64,000 nt of DNA from Paraglaciecola mesophila (GCF_009906955.1 NZ_CP047656.1:2975001-3039000), one strand, 5' to 3'. Counted from the stretch's first letter, positions 29,418 through 43,122 are shown. The notes: generated from the sequence alone by a model not told the origin. Program-made: numbers and translations.

Positions 29418-30116
29418 TTACGACAATGCAGAGCTAACCGCTGCTAGTGCGTGCAGCTCGGTAGTATCAAATAACGGTACGTCGGTATCTATTTGCTTAA
29501 CAAGTAAAGATATTTCGGTGCAACCTAGGATGACGCCTTGGCACCCATCAGCTGCTAAAGCGCTAATGATGTTTAAATATTTCTTTCTCGATTCATCTTT
29601 GATTTTACCCTTACATAATTCCTGATAAATAATATTGTGCACGACAGTTCTATCGTCAGCGTTCGGAATAATAACTTCGATGCCAAATTTATTAGTTAAA
29701 CGCGACGTGTAAAAACTCTGCTCCATGGTAAATGCTGTACCTAACAAGCCTACACGCGATATATTTTCTTGCTGCAGAACTTCTGCAGTTGTATCAGCAA
29801 TGTGCAAAACAGGAACTGATATAGACGCCGTTATTTCGGGAGCAACTTTATGCATAGTATTGGTACAGATTAATAAAAAGTCAGCACCGGCTTTTTCAAG
29901 ATTAATCGCCTCTTCACTGAGTATTTTCCCTGCCTCTTTCCAATCGCCTTTTTGCTGCAAAAACGCAATATTTTCAAAATCTACGCTACGTAGGATCAGA
30001 CTTGCGCTGTGTAATCCCTTTAAGCGATGATTTACTTCTTGATTAATGAGTCGATAATATTGAGCCGTCGACTCCCAGCTCATGCCACCTAGCATACCAA
30101 TTGTCTTCATTTTCAC
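29418..30116 (-). CDS. Aspartate/glutamate racemase family protein (YgeA-like)
   Basis: The 232-residue protein has the two catalytic Cys of PLP-independent amino-acid racemases, LICTNTMH (Cys84) and LGCTEI (Cys199), in the typical two-domain Asp/Glu racemase layout, and starts KTIGMLGGMSWEST as YgeA and related broad-spectrum racemases do. It probably interconverts an L- and D-amino acid; the substrate cannot be read from sequence. It is monocistronic, between repeat copy A and gyrB. From 30117 to 30411 there is only its promoter region and the gyrB terminator. Confidence 0.9.
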   Translation of the reverse strand: MKMKTIGMLGGMSWESTAQYYRLINQEVNHRLKGLHSASLILRSVDFENIAFLQQKGDWKEAGKILSEEAINLEKAGADFLLICTNTMHKVAPEITASISVPVLHIADTTAEVLQQENISRVGLLGTAFTMEQSFYTSRLTNKFGIEVIIPNADDRTVVHNIIYQELCKGKIKDESRKKYLNIISALAADGCQGVILGCTEISLLVKQIDTDVPLFDTTELHALAAVSSALS

Positions 30117-30343
30117 CTCACGTCAATATAATTGGGTTTCTACCAATCCCGTTGAATAAAAACAGAGTAATATATTGCAAGGAAGACAGCGAATAATATA
30201 CATATTATGGACATTCATAATCCGTTTTCGCTATGTATATGTTGTAGTAAGTGAGGACTTAGTTACTCATTTCGTTTTACATGAACTTTTATCCAAAAAT
30301 TCTCTAACACTATTCATTTCTATCAGGCTGATTTTCTTGGCTA

Positions 30344-30375
30344 AAACAAAAAAGCCACACCCTAAGGCGTGGCTT
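30344..30375 (-). terminator. Terminator of the dnaA-dnaN-recF-gyrB operon
   Basis: AAGCCAC and GTGGCTT form a stem (30352-30375); on the minus strand it is followed by TTTTTTGTTTT. It lies 37 bp after the gyrB stop. Confidence 0.85.
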
Positions 30376-30411
30376 GTCATTTTACGAAAGTTGAAAGCTT
30401 AAAAGGCTTTA

Positions 30412-33928
<3,517 letters not shown>

Positions 33929-33950
33929 AATAAACTCAACAAAAAACGAA

Positions 33951-35054
33951 CTATAGTCTCATCGGCATAATGACGTACAACGCAGAATCATCAGAACCAT
34001 CTTCGATTAATGCACTGCTATTTGAATCAGCAAGAGTGAACTTAACTTCTTCAGCGTTTAATGCGTTAAGAACATCTATAAGATAAGCAACATTGAAACC
34101 GATCTCTAAATCATCGCCTTGATAATCTACGTCAACGATTTCGACAGCTTCTTCTTGCTCTGGGTTATTAGCCGTAATTTTGACTTCGCCCGACGATAAA
34201 TTAAGGCGCACACCTTTGAATTTTTCATTAGATAAGATAGACGCACGAGAAAACGCATTCTTTAAACCAAGTTTGCTAGCGATAATGTTCTTATCACCAT
34301 CTTTCGGTAATACTCGACGATAATCAGGAAAACGCCCATCAACTAACTTACTGGTAAAAATAAAGTCGTTTGAAAAAATACGGATGTGATTTGAACCAAC
34401 CTGCACCTTTAAAGACTTATCGCTGTCTTCGATTAGCCGTGTAATCTCCATAACCCCTTTACGAGGGATAATAACCTGGCGGTTTGGTAAAGTTGCATCC
34501 GTATAGTTTAAGCGGCATAGCGCTAATCTGTGACCGTCTGTGGCAACCGTCCGGATAACATTATCTTCGGTTTCTAACGACATACCGTTTAAATAATAAC
34601 GTACGTCCTGCTGCGCCATAGAAAAATGCACGCTGTCGATCAGGCGCTTCAAATTAGATTGGGAAATTTCAAACTCTAACTCACCCTGCCAATCTTCTAA
34701 ATTCGGATAATCATTAGCTGACAATGTCGACAAGCTATATTTGCTTCGACCACAGCGTATAATGGCCTTGCTACCGTCAATGTGAAAACTAATTTCGCTA
34801 CCTTCAGCTAAGCCACGAATAATGTCTAAAAGCTTCTTAGCAGGAACGGTAATTTCACCCTCTTCTAATTCACCAGTAAGGGTTACGTTTGAAATTAACT
34901 CCACTTCCAAATCAGTCCCCGTTAACCACAATGCATTATCACTTACTTTGATTAATACATTGGAAAGGATCGGCAATGTGTGTCTACGTTCAACAGCCCC
35001 AGAAACTAACTGTAATGGCTGTAAAAAATTTTCCCTGCTTATGCTGAATTTCAT
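33951..35054 (-). CDS. dnaN: DNA polymerase III beta sliding clamp
   Basis: The 367-residue protein (E. coli 366) forms the ring-shaped processivity clamp. It has the three-domain repeat, MKFSISRENFLQPLQLVSG at the N-terminus, LSANDYPNL, the TDGHRLA motif and the MPMRL C-terminus that forms part of the partner-binding pocket. It is located between dnaA and recF. Confidence 0.99.
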   Translation of the reverse strand: MKFSISRENFLQPLQLVSGAVERRHTLPILSNVLIKVSDNALWLTGTDLEVELISNVTLTGELEEGEITVPAKKLLDIIRGLAEGSEISFHIDGSKAIIRCGRSKYSLSTLSANDYPNLEDWQGELEFEISQSNLKRLIDSVHFSMAQQDVRYYLNGMSLETEDNVIRTVATDGHRLALCRLNYTDATLPNRQVIIPRKGVMEITRLIEDSDKSLKVQVGSNHIRIFSNDFIFTSKLVDGRFPDYRRVLPKDGDKNIIASKLGLKNAFSRASILSNEKFKGVRLNLSSGEVKITANNPEQEEAVEIVDVDYQGDDLEIGFNVAYLIDVLNALNAEEVKFTLADSNSSALIEDGSDDSALYVIMPMRL

Positions 35055-35072
35055 CTTAATTCTCGTAACTTT

Positions 35073-36503
35073 TTATGAAGATAAGGTGCGAATTAAATTT
35101 TGATAGTCTTCTTTTATATCATGACTTTCTTCTCTAAGCTGCACTATTTTCCTACATGCGTGCAACACTGTCGTGTGGTCCCTACCACCGAACGCATCAC
35201 CAATTTCTGGCAAACTATGATTGGTCAATTCTTTAGACAACGCCATAGCCATTTGCCTCGGCCTAGCCACGCTACGACTTCTGCGCTTAGACAAAATGTC
35301 AGCCATTTTAATCTTATAGTACTCAGCTACTGTCTTTTGAATATTATCAATTGTTACCAGCTTTTCTTGCAACGCTAACAAATCTCTTAGCGCCTCACGA
35401 ACAAAATCAATGGTAATTGGACGACCAGTGAAATTTGCATTGGCAATAACACGGTTAAGTGCCCCTTCAAGCTCTCGTACATTAGAACGAAGTCGTTTAG
35501 CTATAAAAAACGCCACTTCATCAGGTAATATAATTTTGTTTTCTAGGGCTTTGCGCATCAAAATTGCCACTCGCGTTTCAAGCTCTGGTGGTTCAATTGC
35601 GATGGTGAGACCCCAACCGAAACGCGATTTAAGTCGATCCTCTACCCCGTCAATTTCTTTAGGGTAGCGATCAGAGGTCAAAATTATTTGCTGGTTACCC
35701 TCTAACAGCGCATTAAAGGTGTGGAAAAACTCTTCCTGAGAACGCTCTTTGTTAGCGAAGAATTGGATGTCATCAATAAGCAATGCGTCTACAGATCGGT
35801 AATATCGTTTAAACTCTTCAATCGCATTATTTTGCAGCGCTTTAACCATATCTTGAACAAAGCGTTCAGAATGCATGTAGACCACAGTTGCATCTTTCTT
35901 ATTATCGATAATCCCATTACCTACAGCGTGCAACAAGTGTGTCTTACCTAAACCTGTACCACCGTAGATAAATAAAGGATTGTAAGCTTTACCCGGATTG
36001 TCAGAAACTTGCTTAGACGCTGCACGGGCTAACTGATTAGACTTACCCTCTACAAAGTTATCAAACTTATAATTGAAGTTGATGTTACTTTTATGCGAAG
36101 CGGCGAGTTTAACGTTAGGTGTTCCGCTATTAGTATCAGTTTGAGTATTTGCACTACTACGCGCAGTTTGATGTTTTTGCAAAGATTTAATGCTGTTCTC
36201 AACAGCCGATAAATTAGAAGCAGCAGCTACACTCGCTGAGCTACTTTGCTGTACATTGTTGGCAGCAGATTTAACTTCAATCCTCAATTGAGGGACGGCA
36301 TCATTGGTACAAAACTCAACAAACAATGCCTCTATTTGCGCAATATACTTGTCCCGCACCCAATCTAAAACAAAGCGATTAGGTGCAAAAAGAGTAACTG
36401 CACCGTTTTCTTCATTTGCCACTAATGGTCTTATCCACATACTAAATTGCTGCGTCGGCAAATCTTGCTGAAGTCTTTCGAGACAACGATTCCATAAAGA
36501 CAT
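35073..36503 (-). CDS. dnaA: Chromosomal replication initiator DnaA
   Basis: The 476-residue AAA+ initiator has an N-terminal DnaB-interaction domain ([26 protein letters not shown]), a variable Ser/Asn-rich linker, Walker [10 protein letters not shown], Walker [10 protein letters not shown], and the C-terminal DnaA-box-binding signature ([18 protein letters not shown]). The ATG at 36503 gives the family N-terminus MSLW. A GTG at 36515 is in frame, but GGAG lies directly against it and serves the ATG better. It heads dnaA-dnaN-recF-gyrB, whereas oriC lies 7.5 kb away, beyond mnmE and mioC. Confidence 0.98.
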   Translation of the reverse strand: MSLWNRCLERLQQDLPTQQFSMWIRPLVANEENGAVTLFAPNRFVLDWVRDKYIAQIEALFVEFCTNDAVPQLRIEVKSAANNVQQSSSASVAAASNLSAVENSIKSLQKHQTARSSANTQTDTNSGTPNVKLAASHKSNINFNYKFDNFVEGKSNQLARAASKQVSDNPGKAYNPLFIYGGTGLGKTHLLHAVGNGIIDNKKDATVVYMHSERFVQDMVKALQNNAIEEFKRYYRSVDALLIDDIQFFANKERSQEEFFHTFNALLEGNQQIILTSDRYPKEIDGVEDRLKSRFGWGLTIAIEPPELETRVAILMRKALENKIILPDEVAFFIAKRLRSNVRELEGALNRVIANANFTGRPITIDFVREALRDLLALQEKLVTIDNIQKTVAEYYKIKMADILSKRRSRSVARPRQMAMALSKELTNHSLPEIGDAFGGRDHTTVLHACRKIVQLREESHDIKEDYQNLIRTLSS

Positions 36504-36829
36504 TAAAAAACTCACTCCGAACCAACAAAATAAAGGAAAAAATGAAGACCAATTAGAAAAAAGACAAAAAGAAGATAACTTAAAAACTGGGCTTTAACGA
36601 TTAATTATTCAGCGAAAAGACTATGAATATAAGCTTATTATCCCTTTAATCTGTGCATAAGTAAATGGTGGGTTTAAAGTAAGCTATCCAAAAGCACTCT
36701 TTAAATATAAAGCATTGTTTTTTAACATTATTATTTATTATTCAAGTTGAGACACTTTTGATAACTTTAGATATATCAATCAATAATCAGGCCAGATTTC
36801 GACGTCACAACAAAAAATTTACAACATAA

Positions 36830-36916
36830 TGTGGATAAATACCCTACAGAAGTAATAGTTACCCAAAGGAGCGGAAAAACAGTTAATGATCATTAATTAC
36901 ACAATGATCTGGATAA
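36830..36916. promoter_or_regulatory. DnaA boxes in the dnaA-rpmH intergenic region
   Basis: TTATCCACA on the minus strand (36830-36838) and TTATCCAGA on the minus strand (36908-36916) lie between the divergent dnaA and rpmH genes, with GATC sites at 36888, 36906 and 36938. A perfect 14-bp palindrome, TTAATGATCATTAA, lies at 36883-36896. This fits DnaA autoregulation and Dam/SeqA control of the dnaA promoter. The rest of 36504-37013 is A/T-rich promoter DNA without a gene. Confidence 0.7.
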
Positions 36917-36920
36917 CTCA

Positions 36921-36949
36921 TTGACAAACGGTAGGCAGATCTCTAGAAT
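36921..36949 (+). promoter_or_regulatory. Promoter of rpmH operon
   Basis: TTGACA (36921-36926), a 17-bp spacer and TAGAAT (36944-36949) make a near-consensus sigma-70 promoter about 58 bp upstream of rpmH. It touches the DnaA box at 36908-36916, so DnaA may influence this promoter too. Confidence 0.85.
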
Positions 36950-37013
36950 TCAGCGTCCTTTTTGAGCATGCAAGTGTTCATTTGTTTTTAACCTTATGTA
37001 GCGGAACTAGGTC

Positions 37014-37148
37014 ATGAAAAGAACTTTTCAACCAAGTAACTTAAAGCGTAAGCGTTCACACGGTTTTCGTGCCCGTATGGCGACTAAAAATGGCCGCAAG
37101 GTTATTGCTAATCGTCGTGCTAAAGGCCGTGCTCGTTTAACAGCTTAA
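37014..37148 (+). CDS. rpmH: 50S ribosomal protein L34
   Basis: The 44-residue basic protein begins [20 protein letters not shown] and ends GRARLTA, matching E. coli L34 (46 residues) almost throughout. It is a structural component of the large subunit near the 5' end of 23S rRNA. It is the first gene of rpmH-rnpA-yidD-yidC, with rnpA 9 bp downstream. Confidence 0.98.
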   Translation: MKRTFQPSNLKRKRSHGFRARMATKNGRKVIANRRAKGRARLTA

Positions 37149-37157
37149 TCATTTAAA

Positions 37158-37520
37158 GTGGGTGAAAATTCATTTTCTCGGGAGTTGAGACTTTTAACTC
37201 CCACCCACTTTGAATTTGTTTTCAAAAATGCCACTCCTGCCGTATCCCCAAATTTAACTTTACTTGCCCGTCACAATGATAGTGCTAATCCTAGGCTAGG
37301 AATAACTGTCGCTAAAAAACGTGTCAAAAAAGCTCACGACCGTAATCGTATTAAACGTATTGTGCGTGAAAGTTTTCGCAATCATCAGCAAAGCTTACCT
37401 AACATTGATATAGTAGTTGTCGGCAAAAGTGGGCTAGATAAGCTCTCGAATCAGGAACTATTCCACGTTTTAAGTAAGTTATGGAAAAAGTTAGCCAAGC
37501 GCTGCGAAAAATCCCAATAG
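37158..37520 (+). CDS. rnpA: Ribonuclease P protein component
   Basis: The 120-residue basic protein is the protein subunit of RNase P, which matures tRNA 5' ends. It contains [17 protein letters not shown] and the RNR motif [16 protein letters not shown]. The start is GTG at 37158. It overlaps yidD by 40 bases, the usual arrangement. Confidence 0.97.
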   Translation: MGENSFSRELRLLTPTHFEFVFKNATPAVSPNLTLLARHNDSANPRLGITVAKKRVKKAHDRNRIKRIVRESFRNHQQSLPNIDIVVVGKSGLDKLSNQELFHVLSKLWKKLAKRCEKSQ

Positions 37521-37735
37521 GTTTGATTAGACTATACCAGCTATGGCTTTCCCCCATGCTTGGTCCAAATTGTCGTTTTCATCCAACCTGTTCTTACTAT
37601 GCAATTGAAGCAATAAAACAGCACGGAATCATAATTGGTGGTTGGTTAAGTATCAAACGCATACTAAAATGCCATCCGCTGCATTCTGGTGGAATCGACC
37701 CGGTGCCGGAAAAGAAGAAGCAGAACAAGCACTGA
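37481..37735 (+). CDS. yidD: Membrane protein insertion efficiency factor YidD
   Basis: The 84-residue protein has the YidD signature [32 protein letters not shown] and the [13 protein letters not shown] motif. It is an inner-membrane-associated factor that helps YidC-dependent insertion. It overlaps the end of rnpA and precedes yidC by 111 bp, a gap in which I see nothing else. Confidence 0.96.
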   Translation: MEKVSQALRKIPIGLIRLYQLWLSPMLGPNCRFHPTCSYYAIEAIKQHGIIIGGWLSIKRILKCHPLHSGGIDPVPEKKKQNKH

Positions 37736-37846
37736 ATTATTTGAATTTGCCCATATAAACGTAACGGACAAATTCACAAAATGTATGAAGGTCGTCGCCT
37801 AGGCAATACGGCTTAAATTAATAATGTAGTTAATATAGAGTATTTT

Positions 37847-39481
37847 ATGGAATCCCAACGCAGCTTTTTATTAATTGGCCTTGCCATGGTCAGCTTTCTT
37901 TTATGGCAACAATGGCAAGTGGACTATGGTCCTAAACCAGCGCAGCCCGCAGAACAGAGTCAACAAACAACGAGTAGTGATGCCCCATCAGGCAATGGTG
38001 ATGTGCCTATTGCAACATCAACAAGTAAAAGCATGCTACCAACCCAAAATGTCGCCGGTAAAGTGATTTCAGTGACAACTGACACGCTGCAATTGAGCAT
38101 TAATACAGTTGGCGGTGACGTGATTTCGGCTAATTTGCTTAAATACCCTCTTGAACAAGGCTCAGAAGGTACGTACAGCTTACTACGACCTAGTGGCCCA
38201 ACTATCTTTGTCGCTCAAAGTGGCTTAGTTGGTACCAATGGCATAGACAAAAGCAGCCGTCCAACTTACTCAGTTGCCCAAGATAGCTACGTAATGCAAG
38301 GTGACACACTCACGGTTCCACTTACCTACACAGCGAAATCAGGTCTAGTTGTCACCAAAGAATTTGTATTTAACAAGAATAGTCACGACGTGAAAGTGAA
38401 TTATCATGTTGAGAACACCTCTTCAGACGTAAAGAATGTTAAGCAATTCGGCCAATTGAAACAAAGCACCCAAGATCAAGGTGGCAGTATGTTTATGCCG
38501 ACTTATCGCGGCGGTGCATTCTCAACCGAAGACGAGCGTTACGAGAAGTACTCTTTCGATGACATGCAAGACAAAAACCTAAATCAAACAACGCCTGCAG
38601 GTTGGGCTGCAATGATTGAGCACTATTTTGTTTCAGCTTGGGTACCGCCACAGGACCAAACGAATAGCCTATACAGTAAAATGACTCAAAACGGCAATGC
38701 AATTATCGGCTTTCTTGGGCAATCTGTTGATATTGAGCCAGGTCAAAGCGTTGATATTCAAAGCTCACTTTACCTTGGACCTAAGGATCAAGATACCTTA
38801 AAAGAAATCGCGCGCGGCCTAGATTTAACTGTTGATTACGGCTTTTTATGGTGGATTTCTCAGCCGTTATTCGCTTTCTTGCAATTCATACACAGTTTAG
38901 TAGGCAACTGGGGATTCTCGATAATCCTTATCACTATCGTCGTTAAAGGCGCTATGTATCCACTCACGAAAGCTCAGTATGAATCAATGGCAAAAATGCG
39001 TGCCTTGAAACCCAAAATGGACGCATTGAAAGAACGTTATGGCGACGACAAGCAGAAGATGCAGCAAGCCATGATGGAAATGTACAAGAAAGACAAAGTG
39101 AACCCTATGGGTGGTTGCTTCCCTCTTCTTTTACAAATGCCTATCTTCTTAGCCTTGTACTGGGTGTTGTTAGAGAGTGTTGAATTACGCCACGCTGACT
39201 TCATTTTCTGGATCACGGATTTATCTGTTAAAGACCCTTACTTCGTCTTGCCGATATTAACTGGCCTTAGTATGTATCTTCTACAGAAACTACAACCAAT
39301 GACGATGACGGACCCAATGCAACAGAAAATAATGCAATTTATGCCTGTGGCTATGAGTTTGTTCTTCTTCATATTCCCAGCAGGTCTAGTGCTATATTGG
39401 TTAATCAGTAACATCATTACTCTTATACAAGCGAAGATCATTTATGCATCAATGGAAAAGCGCGGTTTAAAAACCAAGTAA
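37847..39481 (+). CDS. yidC: Membrane protein insertase YidC
   Basis: The 544-residue inner-membrane insertase has an N-terminal signal anchor (about 6-22), a large periplasmic beta-domain (about 60-335) and five C-terminal transmembrane segments containing NPMGGCFPLLLQMPIFLALY and the conserved Arg in VKGAMYPLTKAQY. It inserts membrane proteins alone or with SecYEG, including F0 subunits a and c such as those encoded at 49.5-50.7 kb. A strong terminator follows. Confidence 0.98.
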   Translation: MESQRSFLLIGLAMVSFLLWQQWQVDYGPKPAQPAEQSQQTTSSDAPSGNGDVPIATSTSKSMLPTQNVAGKVISVTTDTLQLSINTVGGDVISANLLKYPLEQGSEGTYSLLRPSGPTIFVAQSGLVGTNGIDKSSRPTYSVAQDSYVMQGDTLTVPLTYTAKSGLVVTKEFVFNKNSHDVKVNYHVENTSSDVKNVKQFGQLKQSTQDQGGSMFMPTYRGGAFSTEDERYEKYSFDDMQDKNLNQTTPAGWAAMIEHYFVSAWVPPQDQTNSLYSKMTQNGNAIIGFLGQSVDIEPGQSVDIQSSLYLGPKDQDTLKEIARGLDLTVDYGFLWWISQPLFAFLQFIHSLVGNWGFSIILITIVVKGAMYPLTKAQYESMAKMRALKPKMDALKERYGDDKQKMQQAMMEMYKKDKVNPMGGCFPLLLQMPIFLALYWVLLESVELRHADFIFWITDLSVKDPYFVLPILTGLSMYLLQKLQPMTMTDPMQQKIMQFMPVAMSLFFFIFPAGLVLYWLISNIITLIQAKIIYASMEKRGLKTK

Positions 39482-39503
39482 GTCGCTACTCCCATGTGCA
39501 AAT

Positions 39504-39540
39504 AGCCCGCCTTACACAACTATGTAGGCGGGCTTTTTTA
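39504..39540 (+). terminator. Terminator after yidC
   Basis: AGCCCGCCTTACA and TGTAGGCGGGCT form a 12-bp stem followed by TTTTTTA. It closes the rpmH-yidC operon. Confidence 0.93.
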
Positions 39541-39590
39541 TATTCACACCTAGCATTACAATGTGTTTATTCAATCAATAGGAAATCAAC

Positions 39591-40073
39591 ATGCCTTCAT
39601 TTGATATTGTGTCAGAAATTAAATTAGAAGAAGTGAGAAACGCCGTCGAAAACGCTAACCGCGAGCTCTCCACCCGCTTTGACTTTCGTGGCGTTGAAGC
39701 CAGTTTCGAACTTAAAGAAAACATAGTTACTATGTCGTCAGACAGTGATTTTCAGTTAAAGCAAATGCTGGATATATTACGCGGCACTTGTGTAAAACGT
39801 GGTGTAGATACCGCAGCCTTTGAAGAAAAAGACGTACAGCACATAGGTAAAATATATAAGCAGGCTATCGCGTTTAAAGAAGGTATTGAACAACCTGTGG
39901 CCAAAAAGCTGATCAAGATGATCAAAGACGCCAAGATTAAAGTTCAAGCTTCAATACAGGGCGACCAAGTACGTGTCACAGGTAAAAAACGTGATGATTT
40001 GCAGCAAGTCATGGCGTTAGCGAAAAGCTGTGACCTAGAGCAACCCCTACAATTTACCAATTTTCGAGATTAG
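39591..40073 (+). CDS. yajQ: YajQ family nucleotide-binding protein (UPF0234)
   Basis: The 160-residue protein matches Yaj[22 protein letters not shown] at the N-terminus, TRFDFRG, and a C-terminal [15 protein letters not shown]. It has two ferredoxin-like halves. Family members bind nucleotides, RNA or, in Xanthomonas, c-di-GMP. In E. coli it is not in this locus; here it lies alone between the yidC terminator and mnmE. Confidence 0.95.
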   Translation: MPSFDIVSEIKLEEVRNAVENANRELSTRFDFRGVEASFELKENIVTMSSDSDFQLKQMLDILRGTCVKRGVDTAAFEEKDVQHIGKIYKQAIAFKEGIEQPVAKKLIKMIKDAKIKVQASIQGDQVRVTGKKRDDLQQVMALAKSCDLEQPLQFTNFRD

Positions 40074-40081
40074 ACATAAAA

Positions 40082-41464
40082 GTGACTTCTGAGCAAAGTA
40101 CCCCAGACCAAGACACCATTGTTGCCCAAGCTACTGCAAGTGGACGCGGTGGTGTTGGCATAGTCCGCGTTTCAGGCTCCTTAGCCGCAAAGGTAGCTGA
40201 ACAAATAATAGGGCATGTACCTCCTGTGAGAAGTGCCCAGTACGTCCCGTTTAAGGCCAATAACGGTGACCCACTTGACCAAGGTATAGCGTTATTTTTT
40301 AAAGCACCCCACTCTTTTACGGGTGAAGATGTGCTTGAACTACAAGGCCATGGTGGGCAGGTTGTTTTAGATATGCTGATCAAAGCAACATTGCACGTAC
40401 CGAATGTACGTTTAGCAAAACCAGGGGAATTTAGCGAACGGGCTTACTTAAACGACAAGCTCGACTTAGCCCAAGCTGAAGCTATTGCTGATTTAATTGA
40501 TGCCAGTTCAGAGCAAGCCGCTCGAGGAGCACTACGCTCCTTACAGGGTGAGTTTTCAACACAAATAAACTCGCTTGTTGAGCTACTAACGCATCTGCGA
40601 ATATACGTTGAAGCAGCAATAGACTTTCCCGACGAAGAAATCGACTTTCTTAGTGACGGTAAAGTGCAAAATGATCTAACAGCGATTACCCAACAATTAA
40701 GTGTAGTCAAAAGCAAAGCTCAACAGGGCAGCTTGTTACGAGAAGGTATGCGCGTTGTGATTGCTGGTCGGCCCAATGCAGGCAAATCAAGTTTATTAAA
40801 TGCCCTAGCAGGCCGCGATGCAGCCATTGTTACATCAATAGCAGGTACTACGCGAGATGTGCTGAAAGAGCACATCCACATTGATGGCATGCCGCTGCAT
40901 ATTATCGACACTGCAGGACTCAGAGACAGTTCAGATGAAGTAGAACGTATCGGTATTGAACGCGCTTGGCAGGAAATCGAGCAAGCGGATCGTGTCTTGT
41001 TCATGTTAGACAGTACAGAAACCCCTGAAAGTGATCCACATAACATTTGGCCAGAGTTTATGCATCGCTTGCCTGACAATATGGGACTTACTGTCATTCG
41101 CAATAAAGCGGACCTGTCAGGTGAAAGTATTGGTAAAGCAAAATATAAAGGCTATCCGGTTTTTCAGCTCTCTGCCAGTCACAAACAAGGTATAGAAGTG
41201 CTCGCAGAGCATCTAAAAGAATGCATGGGTTTTCATTCATCAAACGAAGGGCAATTTATCGCACGACGCCGGCACATTGACGCAATCGAGCGAGCAGAAG
41301 AGCATTTATTATTAGGTAAGCAACAATTAGAAGACAACCTAGCAGGTGAATTACTTGCTGAAGAACTGCGCTTAGCCCAATCATATTTGAGTGAAATAAC
41401 CGGTGAATTCAGTTCTGACGACTTACTAGGAAAGATATTTTCATCGTTCTGTATTGGTAAATAA
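40082..41464 (+). CDS. mnmE: tRNA modification GTPase MnmE
   Basis: The 460-residue protein works with MnmG to install cmnm5 groups at U34 of tRNAs. It has an N-terminal formyl-THF-binding domain, a helical domain interrupted by a G domain (P-loop GRPNAGKSS at 229-237, [14 protein letters not shown]) and the C-terminal CIGK with the essential Cys. The start is GTG at 40082. The partner gene mnmG is 3.2 kb away beyond oriC. Confidence 0.98.
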   Translation: MTSEQSTPDQDTIVAQATASGRGGVGIVRVSGSLAAKVAEQIIGHVPPVRSAQYVPFKANNGDPLDQGIALFFKAPHSFTGEDVLELQGHGGQVVLDMLIKATLHVPNVRLAKPGEFSERAYLNDKLDLAQAEAIADLIDASSEQAARGALRSLQGEFSTQINSLVELLTHLRIYVEAAIDFPDEEIDFLSDGKVQNDLTAITQQLSVVKSKAQQGSLLREGMRVVIAGRPNAGKSSLLNALAGRDAAIVTSIAGTTRDVLKEHIHIDGMPLHIIDTAGLRDSSDEVERIGIERAWQEIEQADRVLFMLDSTETPESDPHNIWPEFMHRLPDNMGLTVIRNKADLSGESIGKAKYKGYPVFQLSASHKQGIEVLAEHLKECMGFHSSNEGQFIARRRHIDAIERAEEHLLLGKQQLEDNLAGELLAEELRLAQSYLSEITGEFSSDDLLGKIFSSFCIGK

Positions 41465-41616
41465 CACCCAATCCTTTTAGTTAATCCCAAAGTAATAGTG
41501 ATATGAGATGCGCCACCTTGGTGTGTCTCCTCTTCATCAACGATGCAATATGTCGTTCAAATAACACACACATTAACTATTTATATTGTCTTTAAGTAGA
41601 CAATAGCAAGCATTAA

Positions 41617-41879
41617 TACCAATTCCATTAAATAATTAACCACTCAGCGAAAATTTAAAAGGACTTAATCAAGGCGCTTGAATGAAGTAATAGTGGTGCT
41701 CTTTCGAGTTCGAGCAACACAGAGTAAGCCCTTTTAAAATTCGCCCGTAGGGAATTCCCCAGCGGGTTTTGCACTGCGTTCTCGGTATTTGAAAGGGAAC
41801 AACCATTACTGCACACCGACGTCTTGTTCAAAACCCGCTGGATGAATTCTGAGAGGCCAATTATTTAATGGAATTGGTA
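41617..41879 (-). repeat. ~263-bp foldback repeat, copy B (MITE-like)
   Basis: The terminal inverted repeats start TACCAATTCCATTAAATAAT and end with the near-exact complement; they match over about 25 bp. The interior (41787-41803) is the reverse complement of a 17-bp stretch in copy A, and further blocks (GAGAACGCAG, CCGCTGGGG) also match. Both copies are about 263 bp and in opposite orientation, 12.2 kb apart. It lies between mnmE and mioC; 41465-41616 and 41880-42006 contain nothing else I recognise. It encodes no transposase, so mobility would depend on one elsewhere. Confidence 0.85.
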
Positions 41880-42006
41880 CAAGTTAAATATATTTAACCC
41901 AAGAGTTTATTTTTAACATTGCGCTCATTATCCCTTGAGTTCAGACGTAGTCGCGCACATCTATGCAAGGTACAATAACGTCTGTAATTAACGAGAAAGA
42001 AAACCC

Positions 42007-42444
42007 ATGACAGATTTTGAGATAGTGGTTGGCAGTATGTTAGGCGCCAGTGAGTATGTTGCTGACGCATTACAAGAAACACTGAATAAACACGGCTTAA
42101 CATCAAATATTCATTTAACACCTAATTTGAGCGACATATCTCGTGAAGGTACTTGGATAATTTGTACCTCAACCCATGGGGCCGGAGACCTACCGGATAA
42201 TATTCAGCCTTTTGCTAAGCAGTTAGCAGAAACAGATACAAGTGATGTGTCTTTCCTAGTCATTGGATTAGGCGACAGCAGTTACGATACCTTTTGTTTT
42301 GGCGCAGCCCAAATGGAAAAAGTACTTAAAAATAGTGGTGCCCGAATGGATGCTCCTGCTCTGAATATCGATGTGCTTCACCACCCTATTCCAGAACAAA
42401 CCGCTGTTGACTGGTTAGAAACCTGGTTAAGTAGTAGAGGATAA
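42007..42444 (+). CDS. mioC: Flavodoxin-like protein MioC
   Basis: The 145-residue FMN-binding flavodoxin has the phosphate-binding loop near GSMLGASEYVAD, CTSTHGAGDLPDN and IGLGDSSYDTFCFGA. E. coli MioC is an electron carrier linked to biotin synthase and lies next to oriC. Here the dnaT-like and dnaC-like genes are inserted between mioC and oriC, 3 bp and about 700 bp downstream, probably in one transcript. Confidence 0.95.
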   Translation: MTDFEIVVGSMLGASEYVADALQETLNKHGLTSNIHLTPNLSDISREGTWIICTSTHGAGDLPDNIQPFAKQLAETDTSDVSFLVIGLGDSSYDTFCFGAAQMEKVLKNSGARMDAPALNIDVLHHPIPEQTAVDWLETWLSSRG

Positions 42445-42447
42445 CGT

Positions 42448-43122
42448 TTGAATACCTGGTTAAATGAAGCCGAACAAAAAGCGCTCAATCAAAATCTAAG
42501 TAATGATGCTCGGGTGCTCTACTTATTAGGTTTAAAGCCTTCTATCGACCAAGCAACAGGTCAAACACCAGCATTAAATTATAAGGCTCTTTTGGCTATG
42601 CTCAATGCAAAAGAGACTAAGTACACGCTTGGGCGTCAGGTAAACGCGTTAATAAAAGAACTACTTCAAGTTGAGTTAGTTGCCTTTGTTGAAGATGTCG
42701 ATTTAAGTAAAAGCTTCAATGGTAAAATTCTGCTGTTACCTTTGTTAATGTTAAAATCCGACAATTACAGCCAATTGCATTTACAGTGGCAAAAAATGAG
42801 CACTGACTGGACGCCAAACAACGCTTTATATAGAGATTTGGCAAAACTTGTGGGGATCATCGATAGCGAGTTTTCAGACCATGAAATCGGTGATTTTGTC
42901 GCTTATTGGTTAGGCAGACCTGAAACCCAGTTCACCCAATTTCAATGGACTCAAAAATTTGTTTTTAACGTCAAACAAAAGCGCCTAGCAAAAAATATGA
43001 GTGCTATTCATAAAGTAGGCAATCAAGTTGTCACAGCCAAAGCTGGCGTCGTGGCTGATGAGAATGCCAAAAACCTTGTTGCTAAGTATAGTGGCAAGCT
43101 AAAGTCTACCTCTAATTCATGA
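42448..43122 (+). CDS. dnaT: DnaT-like primosomal protein
   Basis: The 224-residue protein has a C-terminal domain like the DNA-binding domain of E. coli DnaT: STDWTPNNALYRDLAKLVGI, then DFVAYWLGRPETQFTQFQW and TQKFVFNVKQKRL, which parallel PDWQPDADFIRLAALWGV, SFIAYWQAEG and HHVQWQQKLARSLQ. The N-terminal part is unlike DnaT but has a replication-initiator look. The start is TTG at 42448, 3 bp after mioC. It is paired with a DnaC-like loader, so a role in helicase loading at oriC or at restart sites is inferred. The symbol is provisional. Confidence 0.75.
   Translation: MNTWLNEAEQKALNQNLSNDARVLYLLGLKPSIDQATGQTPALNYKALLAMLNAKETKYTLGRQVNALIKELLQVELVAFVEDVDLSKSFNGKILLLPLLMLKSDNYSQLHLQWQKMSTDWTPNNALYRDLAKLVGIIDSEFSDHEIGDFVAYWLGRPETQFTQFQWTQKFVFNVKQKRLAKNMSAIHKVGNQVVTAKAGVVADENAKNLVAKYSGKLKSTSNS

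Noticed and set aside
29217..29625. Two ~75-codon rightward frames in and beside repeat copy A
   Set aside because: They run through the non-coding foldback element and antisense to the racemase gene; no ribosome-binding site or protein motif.
30141..30165. A third end of the foldback repeat (TACCAATCCCGTTGAATAA)
   Set aside because: The first ten bases resemble the terminal repeat, but neither the interior blocks nor the opposite terminus follow.
37736..37846. Possible small gene between yidD and yidC
   Set aside because: The 111 bp hold no frame with a ribosome-binding site; it looks like an ordinary spacer.
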